Both the position numbers and the translations under genes were made by a program. Below are positions 57,797 through 64,000 of a stretch of DNA of 64,000 nt, piece after piece (the stretch's first letter is position 1; every line of letters starts with the position of its first letter). This DNA is from Adiantum capillus-veneris. Lineage: Eukaryota; Streptophyta; Polypodiopsida; Polypodiales; Pteridaceae. The notes below the pieces were generated by a model. The model did no database searches, had not been told where the DNA came from, and saw only the letters and a program-made list of their open reading frames with translations. The stretch lies in the NCBI GenBank assembly GCA_014529385.2, contig CM043949.1, positions 106,308,554 through 106,372,553 of the forward strand, in the 5' to 3' direction.

Positions 57797-57797
<1 letters not shown>
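57582..57797 (+). repeat. Truncated 3' LTR of gypsy copy B
   Basis: The segment matches the first 216 bp or so of the 5' LTR with about 4 differences. It then ends abruptly at a (CT)n array, where the 5' LTR continues with attcattctctcattg. About 340 bp of LTR are missing. Confidence 0.9.
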
Positions 57798-57841
<44 letters not shown>

Positions 57842-57980
57842 GCACATATAAATAATCGACTTCTGTCTGGATGCCCCCCCCCCCCCCCCCCCCCCCCCCT
57901 CTCTCTCTCTCTCTCTCCTCTCTCAGCTAGAGGAAGCCCAACTCACACAAACCTTCCACGGAAAGTGCACCTCTCACCTA

Positions 57981-58025
<45 letters not shown>

Positions 58026-58567
58026 CTTGGGAGATTGGACTCATGAAATCCACGACTCGTGAGTAGTAGAGGTAGGATAAGGAGCTAGAGCATCACCTGG
58101 AACCAATGTCGTGAGGTGCCATTAAACATGGAATTGGAAGCGAAACAAAGAGGTATAGGAAGTTCATATTGCAGGCTTTATCTAATCAAAACAGAGAACA
58201 TGACACTGTCAAATGTAGACAAACACAACTCTCATCACTACACACTCACTAAAAATCAACACAAAGCAAAGCTATGAGAGGCGATCTCTAAACATTAAAC
58301 CAAAACCTTAGAGACAGAATTTTTTTTAAAAATGGTCATGAATGTCTAGAACTCTGTGGAAACTAAAACCATTTTTCCTATATGGTACAAAGCTTTCATA
58401 TTGATACAATATTTTCCTCCCCAATGCTTTCAGGTACTGCTCTTAGAAACAACAATTTTTGTTTTAATCTGCAAGGACAAAAATCGAACGTGTTAAGCCA
58501 ATGTAAGAAGATATGAACAAAGCCTCAGAAAGGGTGATGACATGGAGGGAGAAGAGCTCTCCGATTT

Positions 58568-58606
<39 letters not shown>

Positions 58607-58746
58607 TGCAGTTGAAATGCTCCATTTGTTGGGCCTGCTTTGATGTGCACCGATGGCCTCTCTCTAATCTCTCTCTTGTTTGGCGCAGCCTGGCAAAAAC
58701 GTCTTCAAAATTGGGACGGATTGGAAGGCAACACACACACGCGCGC

Positions 58747-58815
<69 letters not shown>

Positions 58816-59070
58816 CTTCATACTTGCATCATAGAGCATGGGGGCTTGAGGGGTGGAGCAGATTTGAGCTCAACAATAGGGTATGGTAGAGGTGCCCATG
58901 ATGAAGACACACACACACACACACACACACACAGCCGCATCATAGCCTGGAGGGCATAGTGTACCATCGAGCTCATGTCTCCTTGCCTTCCAGAACTTTG
59001 CATGGACTTATATTAGGTGCACGTTGCACAGCTCATAACGGGAGGCATGGTCAAACCAGATCAAGAAGGC

Positions 59071-59105
<35 letters not shown>

Positions 59106-59217
59106 ACACCTGGTGGTTGGCATTGTCCTAGGCAACGGCAGAGAAGCGCCCTCGAGTTGTAGCTGAGTAGCAGAGCCTCTGGCTTTTGGAGCAAGAGCAC
59201 GGTCGTAAGCACGATAG

Positions 59218-59288
<71 letters not shown>

Positions 59289-59478
59289 ATGCAGTCAACA
59301 CACATCATTTTTTGAGCATTCGTCCCTGTGCATTGGCTACCTCTCTCCCAGCCCTTGTTGCTTGGCTGCCCCGCTGTGACTGCCCATAGTGTTGTACACC
59401 ATAGCTTGCCTCACTCTACTGCCCATCGTCATCCACACTACCCACTATTGACTCCATGTTGCACGTAGAGGCCGCCTC

Positions 59479-59543
<65 letters not shown>

Positions 59544-60296
59544 ACTTGTGGCTCTTGGCTGCTCAACTGTGAGACAGCTTGTCGTCGAGGCGAGCTTGAG
59601 CAGCAGTATTGCATGCTGCTCCATGCACTTGCGGATGCCCCACTGTAACCACCCGTGGCGCTACATGATGTCTGCCGTGCCAACGCTTGTGGGCACATGT
59701 TCAAAAAATGTAGGCCTAGGTGCAAGCAGCACGTCAACAGCTTGGCATGACAGCAGCTATGCCATTCTTTCAGGAGAACCTAATCTCTATGAAGCTTGGT
59801 GTTGATTAGTGAGCCTCAATCTCTGCAGACTGTAGGGTAAAGGGGCCAATTAAAAAACCCCCCCCCCCCCCCCCCCCCCCAAAAGAAAGAACAATGACAC
59901 CCCCAATAATAAGACAAAGCTGAACCAATTTTGTGCAATTCAAAAGAATGATCAACGTTCATTTTATTTGAAATGCAATCTTTTCATTTGGCAATGGATG
60001 ACTTTAACTCTTGTTATTGGGCAATGGATGACTTTAACCCTTGTTGGCACCCATGTCTTTCTTTTGGGGTTGGTGTGTCTTCTTTTTCACACCCATTTTT
60101 GTTACAGAAGAATGTATAAATGGATTTATAACTTTCGGCTCCGATCATCAAAAAAGTTGAGATCAATTTTTTCGTAAAGCTCTCGACGAAGCGAATCAAA
60201 TGAGCTACTGACTGGTTATAATTGGGCTCGGAGATCGGAGATCTAAGCTCCCTCTCTTAGGTGGCCTTAAGTTGGGGGTTTTACCCTAGTGCAGTA

Positions 60297-60347
<51 letters not shown>

Positions 60348-60469
60348 GTGCGAAATAAATGAGGTTGCTTTCCATAGTTAAAGTGCCTACGAATAACTCC
60401 TCCCTCTCTCCCCCTAAATGCTCTTTAGCGCCACGTGTGAAGGGTGATCCGAAATTTCTCCCCCCATTC

Positions 60470-60510
<41 letters not shown>

Positions 60511-60604
60511 GTCGCTATGCTCTCGGAGCTGCAGGCCACACCCGCCATTGGAAGGAGCTTCCGACACGTGGCAGTGGGAGGGAACCGGAATTCCCTCCCT
60601 CATT
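57798..60604. other. Microsatellite-rich intergenic DNA
   Basis: No gene is supported; open frames here are mostly translated simple repeats. Arrays: (CT)n at 57799-57839, 57986-58022, 58568-58602, 59218-59263, 59478-59540, 60300-60345 and 60475-60506; poly-C near 57874-57899 and 59859-59880; (GT)n then (GA)n at 58748-58811; (AC)n at 58904-58933 and 59264-59289; (GA)n at 59075-59101. A unit of about 31 bp (ggcaatggatgactttaac) is duplicated at 59991-60045. Confidence 0.7.
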
Positions 60605-60752
60605 ATCCTTAGTATAGAAGTTGTCTCGACTTTGGTGTGGGTGGGTTTGGGCGCCCCAATTCCAACAATTGGGAAGGAGACGAAAAGGTTAGACTCGTTA
60701 CCTACCTACATAGTACATGCATTACGATCCAATCCGGTTCTTGGATGGTCAT

Positions 60753-61114
60753 TGTGACGCCCTCGTTCAGGATGTCGCTGAAACGGGACCGCGCCAGCTC
60801 ACCTGCGTTGCAAACGGGACCTGCAGGCAAGCAAACGCGCACATAAGAAACGTAACTTGAAAACTGAACGCAAGAGGGACACGAGATTGAGGGACGCGAA
60901 CGAATGATCAATATTGCAAGAAGGTGCCTAATACAAGGGACGTGAAGAATCACAGAAAAACGGGGCTCGCAAGTTGGGGGAAGTGGCACATACGAGATTG
61001 AAGGACGCGAACGAATGATCAATATTGCAAGAAGGTGCCGAATACAAGGGACGTGAAGAATCACAGGAAAACGGGGCTCGCAAGTTGGGAGAAGTGGCAC
61101 ATACTTCCCTTATA
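60753..61114 (+). mobile_element. Solo-LTR-like insertion with an internal 111-bp duplication
   Basis: The 362-bp insertion starts TGTGACGCCC and ends CCCTTATA. It is flanked by the 5-bp duplication GTCAT (60748-60752 and 61115-61119). The paralogue near 34110 has a single GTCAT and no insertion. The TGTGACG start resembles LTRs of plant gypsy elements; the end TA instead of CA is atypical, so 'solo LTR' is an inference. Confidence 0.7.
60881..61104. repeat. Two tandem copies of a 111-bp unit
   Basis: The units start acgagattgaRggacgcgaa at 60881 and 60992 and are about 96% alike. Because 111 is a multiple of three, they leave a long minus-strand open frame with a repeated peptide, which I regard as accidental. 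Confidence 0.9.
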
Positions 61115-61400
61115 GTCATGGTTGTGGTCGGATATCCAACACACCCCACACACTATCAAACGTAGCCGTTTTTCTCCCAATCATAGCTGAGAATTCTAGG
61201 AATGCAATTTTCTCATAGCATGACCCCCTATCTGGAGACCCTTTCTAATTGCATATTTTAAAACAATTTTTGTATGGCCATTCGCATTGGCTTGATAAGT
61301 TGGCCTTGTCAACACTCTCATTCGTTTAAGTAGTCCCTTGTGCACACTGCACACTATCTTCTCTTCAACACATTCAAAGTAGGCTCAAGATCCTATTTTC

Positions 61401-62500
61401 AACACCTTGTTAGCACCAAAACTTCAGCTTTGGTCACTCCAAATATTATAGTGCAACCCCATCTCTTTTATCAAGATTCAGAAGTAGACACACTTGGCCA
61501 AAAAGGCACCCAGCCTTACACTTTTTCTTTTTAGAATACAAGAAAAAGTCCATTTTCAACCAACAACAAATTAAGTGTTGCTACATAATATAAAACATCC
61601 CCTGAAATAATTATACAATGAAATAAATGCATGCATCATACGCCTTTCTTTTGCTGTTGATAGACACTTTTCTATGAACCTTTTTTTGTTGTTGATGACA
61701 ATTTCATGAGGGTTAATTGGTATGAGTTGAGAATATAAAAGCACATATCAAGTACTTATTTGGTGGTGGAAGACCCGAAATAGCGAGTGTGTGGACAACA
61801 AGCAAGATTAGTAAGCAAAGAATAAGGTCCTTATAGAACGATGTGAACAGACGGGAGTTTGCCTCCATAAATTATATTGAAACCCGAGCCAAGATAGCTT
61901 ACAAGAGAAAACCAGTGAGCATTTTTGCCATCAATCAAGTGTTGTTATTACCTGACAAAATATTTTGCTTGCCCCCTTTCGACTTCATCTCTGCGTCTAG
62001 CACCCCCCGCACTCCCCTTGCCGCCCCCTTTTTTCAACAAACTCTCTTTCTCCCTTGATCGAGCCCCCTTCTCTCTACCCCACACACAGGCACATAATAT
62101 TTCGATAAAATGCATCAACAACGACGAACATCTTGTTGACTTTCTTTTCAATTTGACAAGTATTTCTGTCTTTTTGGTTGGTAAAATCCCAATGTACTCG
62201 AACGCCAATATATCTGCCTCTACGCATCTTTCATTTTGGCACCTCAATGTATTTACCACTCTTATATTTATTCAATATAGATCCCGTGCGGCCATCCCAA
62301 TTTACGTATTATCCAAAATTTTCAATTGTCATCAACTTGTATTGCTCATTACCACCTTGTCATAGATTTTGTTTTTATTTTGCATTTTACAAAGCCTTTT
62401 AAATTCAATAGGTAAAGAAACTTTTTATTTCAAGTGTTGAGAGCAAGTATAAAACATGACCACTTATTCACATTGGGTTTGACTAACAGTAACACATTAG
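61401..62500. other. Unassigned AT-rich DNA
   Basis: No protein domain, tRNA or clear repeat was recognised. The open frames near 61843-62365 have no motif I can name. Confidence 0.5.
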
Positions 62501-62572
62501 CGTAATCTGTGTACTACTGGGTCTACACTTCAAAAACGCTATTAATTAGTCTTCCAGATTCGCATGGAATGT

Positions 62573-63119
62573 GTGACTCCTAAAGCAAACAAAAAAGAGA
62601 TGTCGCCATCATCCGCCTGCATAGCCCTCGTCCCTCACCATGGCCGCCTCTGAGCACCCCCCTCGCCATGCTCACATGTAGATGTGCCTCCTTGTGCATG
62701 CAGTTGGCTCTCTCTCGCTCTACACAACTCTGTCTCTCTCTCGGCTTCGTTGCGCAGCAGGTCTGTCTTGTCTCTTTCTCTCCCTTCACCATTCCCCTTG
62801 CAATGCCTGTTTTGCTCCACCCAAGCCCTCGCGTGCACACAAGCAAGAGGGAGAGAGAGGCATTCTGGGTGCAACCGCCGCAGCCTACCCTGCAAACAAG
62901 CCATTCTGAGATTCATCTGTTGCCCTACGTGAAGGAGTACGAGCGAAAGTGCGACGCGAGAGAGAGTGCGAGAAGAAGAGCACGAAAATATGGTGAACTC
63001 TCTCTCTGTAATGTATAGAGCATAGTGAGTTCTTATTAGGTTTATACAAAAAAATATGTGTACATACCTGGCGGCCCGCCCACTTACCTGGGCGACCACA
63101 TGGGCTTTATACCCCAACA
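62573..63119 (-). mobile_element. 3' LTR region of a minus-strand copia element G (left end uncertain)
   Basis: On the minus strand a purine tract (aagtgggagg) is followed by TGTTGGGGTATAAAGCCC starting at 63119, directly downstream of a copia RNase H end. This is the PPT-LTR arrangement. The other boundary could not be fixed because no partner LTR lies in the window; a plus-strand TG near 62573 is only a candidate. The region has TC/GA-rich segments near 62700 and 62850. Confidence 0.5.
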
Positions 63120-63208
63120 ACCTCCCACTTAAAGTCCAATGTGGTACTTTAAGTGTGAGAGAAGCTACTATACAAGCTAATACACAAGAGATGTAGAGAA
63201 GTGATATA

Positions 63209-63360
63209 CTACCCTACACCTAACTGCTTACGAAAATGCGCAAAGCTCTCTGAGGGAAGTCCTTTTGTAAGTAGATCGGCAGGATTTTCTGTGGTGTGAA
63301 CTTTGACAAGCTGAAGTTGCTTATCCTCGAGCATTTCCCTGATGAAATGATACTTCACAT
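63209..63360 (-). pseudogene. copia RNase H C-terminus, element G (truncated)
   Basis: The minus-strand frame reads VKYHFIREML, then LVKVHTTENPADLLTKGLP and FRKQLGVG. This is the conserved end of the Ty1/copia RNase H domain (the VHT.ENPADLLTK motif). It is cut at 63361 by the CACTA element, just after the conserved K/R-x-x-x-F-I-R-E region. The remainder would lie beyond that insertion, outside the window. Confidence 0.9.
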
Positions 63361-64000
63361 CACTACAACAAAAAAAGGTGTCATCGACGCAGATATCGAC
63401 GCACTGCGTCGCTACGTGCGTCGATATCCGCGTCCCTGTGAACCTGTCGCTATTTGCGACGCAGATATAGACGCAGATAGTGACACAGAGAGCAACGCGC
63501 ATAGCGACGTAGATAGCGACGACCATAACAAAAAAAAAAAATCTTGGGCAGAGGGCAGGTAGCTTGGCTTGTGCTCAGTTAAAAGATGGACACAGCCACA
63601 GCCAGACTTCCTGCCCTCTGCCCAAGAAAGCGAGCAACACCAAAATCAACCATGCTCCCGCGCGCAGAAATTTCGACAGAGTTCCCTTTGTTTTTACATA
63701 AACTTTTATAAAAAAAACCATATCATGTATACGCCTCCTACATGCTATCCATGTAGGATCTCACATGAGATTTAAGGCCAATGAAAGACAAGTACCGTAC
63801 CAACTAAAAAGCATAACCATAACGAACCATAACCATAACTTAAAAGCATAACCATAATGCAGATAACCATAACCATAAAAAAAATTAACAATAACCATAA
63901 GCATAACCAGAAAGTTAAACATAACCATTAACAAAACCTGAACCATAACTATGTCTATACAAGAATAGGAGAAATAACCATGTCTATACAATGACAATGA
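63361..64000 (+). mobile_element. Non-autonomous CACTA (En/Spm-like) transposon copy 2 (runs off the window)
   Basis: It starts CACTACAACAAAAAAAGG, followed by subterminal repeats of the type 'gacgcagatatcgacgc' and 'gtcgctat'. The sequence is the reverse complement of the right half of the copy at 29049-30135. The hairpin at 63543-63626 and the inverted ATGGTT-type repeats (about 63800-64000) are shared. It sits inside a copia RNase H sequence. Its other end is not in the window. Confidence 0.8.
63543..63626. ncRNA. Conserved fold-back hairpin inside CACTA copy 2 (possible small-RNA source)
   Basis: The outer stem is a perfect 17-bp pair (cttgggcagagggcagg / cctgccctctgcccaag), and the inner part pairs imperfectly. 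It is the counterpart of 29905-29988. No evidence of expression is available from sequence alone. Confidence 0.4.

Larger units (their letters stand above)
39569..57797 (+). mobile_element. Ty3/gypsy retrotransposon copy B (interrupted by a copia element; 3' LTR truncated)
   Basis: Element order: 5' LTR (39569-40121), primer site, leader, gag-PR, copia insertion, RT-RNase H-integrase, second-protease extension, purine tract and TATA box, acidic ORF, long 3' region, polypurine tract, truncated 3' LTR (57582-57797). The LTRs differ at about 4 of 216 shared positions. Without the copia element the internal gag-pol frame is continuous and about 2680 codons long. The structure exceeds the usual gag-pol layout by the post-integrase extension and the acidic ORF. 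The primer site matches tRNA-Asp best, as in Tat/Athila-type plant gypsy elements, so I infer a lineage near those. Confidence 0.93.
60605..61400. mobile_element. Second copy of the Helitron-like segment (paralogue of 21855-21917 plus 33988-34402)
   Basis: The stretch begins gaagttgtctcgactttggtg and follows the other copy through 'cctacatagtacatgca' and 'tctcatagcatgaccccc' to 'cacattcaaagtaggctcaa'. It lacks element E, so it shows the empty target, but holds its own 362-bp insertion (60753-61114). No coding sequence was recognised. Confidence 0.7.

Noticed and set aside
60881-61104. Minus-strand ORF with a repeated 37-residue peptide
   Set aside because: It is explained by a 111-bp tandem duplication, which stays in frame by chance of length.
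61948-62259. Minus-strand frame as a replication-protein-A-like Helitron gene fragment
   Set aside because: It has no diagnostic motif and no continuity with neighbouring frames.
63800-64000. Possible telomeric repeat
   Set aside because: The unit is ATGGTT-like, not the plant TTTAGGG repeat, and it lies inside a CACTA element.

Overview
The window is plant nuclear DNA made almost entirely of nested transposable elements. I found no convincing single-copy host gene, rRNA or tRNA. The plant assignment rests on Ty1/copia and Ty3/gypsy elements primed by plant-type tRNA binding sites, a plant L1-like LINE, a Helitron helicase remnant, CACTA elements, and very abundant TC/GA microsatellites. Which plant cannot be read from the sequence.

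Layout. 1-1883: 3' tail and 3' LTR of a retrotransposon that enters from the left (element C). 1884-11222: an old, decayed Ty3/gypsy element (copy A), cut at both ends. 11223-17499: a decayed minus-strand Ty3/gypsy element (D) with its 5' LTR at 15887-17499. 17500-20861: mostly unassigned DNA with short tandem repeats. 20862-35945: Helitron-like DNA with a helicase remnant. It is split by a 12-kb retrotransposon (E, 21918-33982, 5-bp target duplication GGAAG). E has no recognisable genes of its own and has received a LINE (about 22260-27453) and a non-autonomous CACTA element (29049-30135). 35946-39568: a second Helitron 3' end, a solo LTR of the D family (36304-37887, target duplication GCGAC) and microsatellite-rich DNA. 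39569-57797: the youngest gypsy element (copy B), same family as copy A. It is interrupted at 45957-51035 by a nearly intact minus-strand Ty1/copia element (target duplication GAGAT, LTRs differing at about 2 of 227 positions). 57798-60604: microsatellite-rich DNA. 60605-61400: a paralogue of the Helitron-like DNA holding a 362-bp solo-LTR-like insertion. 61400-64000: unassigned DNA, the 3' end of a minus-strand copia element, and a second CACTA copy that runs off the window.

The most interesting item is the gypsy family represented by copies A and B. With the copia insertion discounted, copy B has one gag-PR-RT-RNaseH-integrase frame of about 2680 codons. Beyond integrase lies a further reading frame of about 450 codons. 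It holds a second retropepsin-like domain (DTGA, then an LGR motif) and four W-x-P-K/R motifs. In copy A this extension is in the same frame as integrase; in copy B one missing base near 54190 puts it out of frame. The family's ancestral polyprotein therefore probably had two protease-like domains. Downstream, both copies keep an acidic ORF of about 135-140 codons of unknown function, preceded by a purine tract and a conserved TATATATAAA box. It could be an accessory gene with its own promoter.

The nesting gives a relative order: Helitron-like DNA, then E, then LINE and CACTA; and gypsy copy B, then copia. Several insertions have an uninterrupted paralogue inside the same window, which supports the inferred boundaries.
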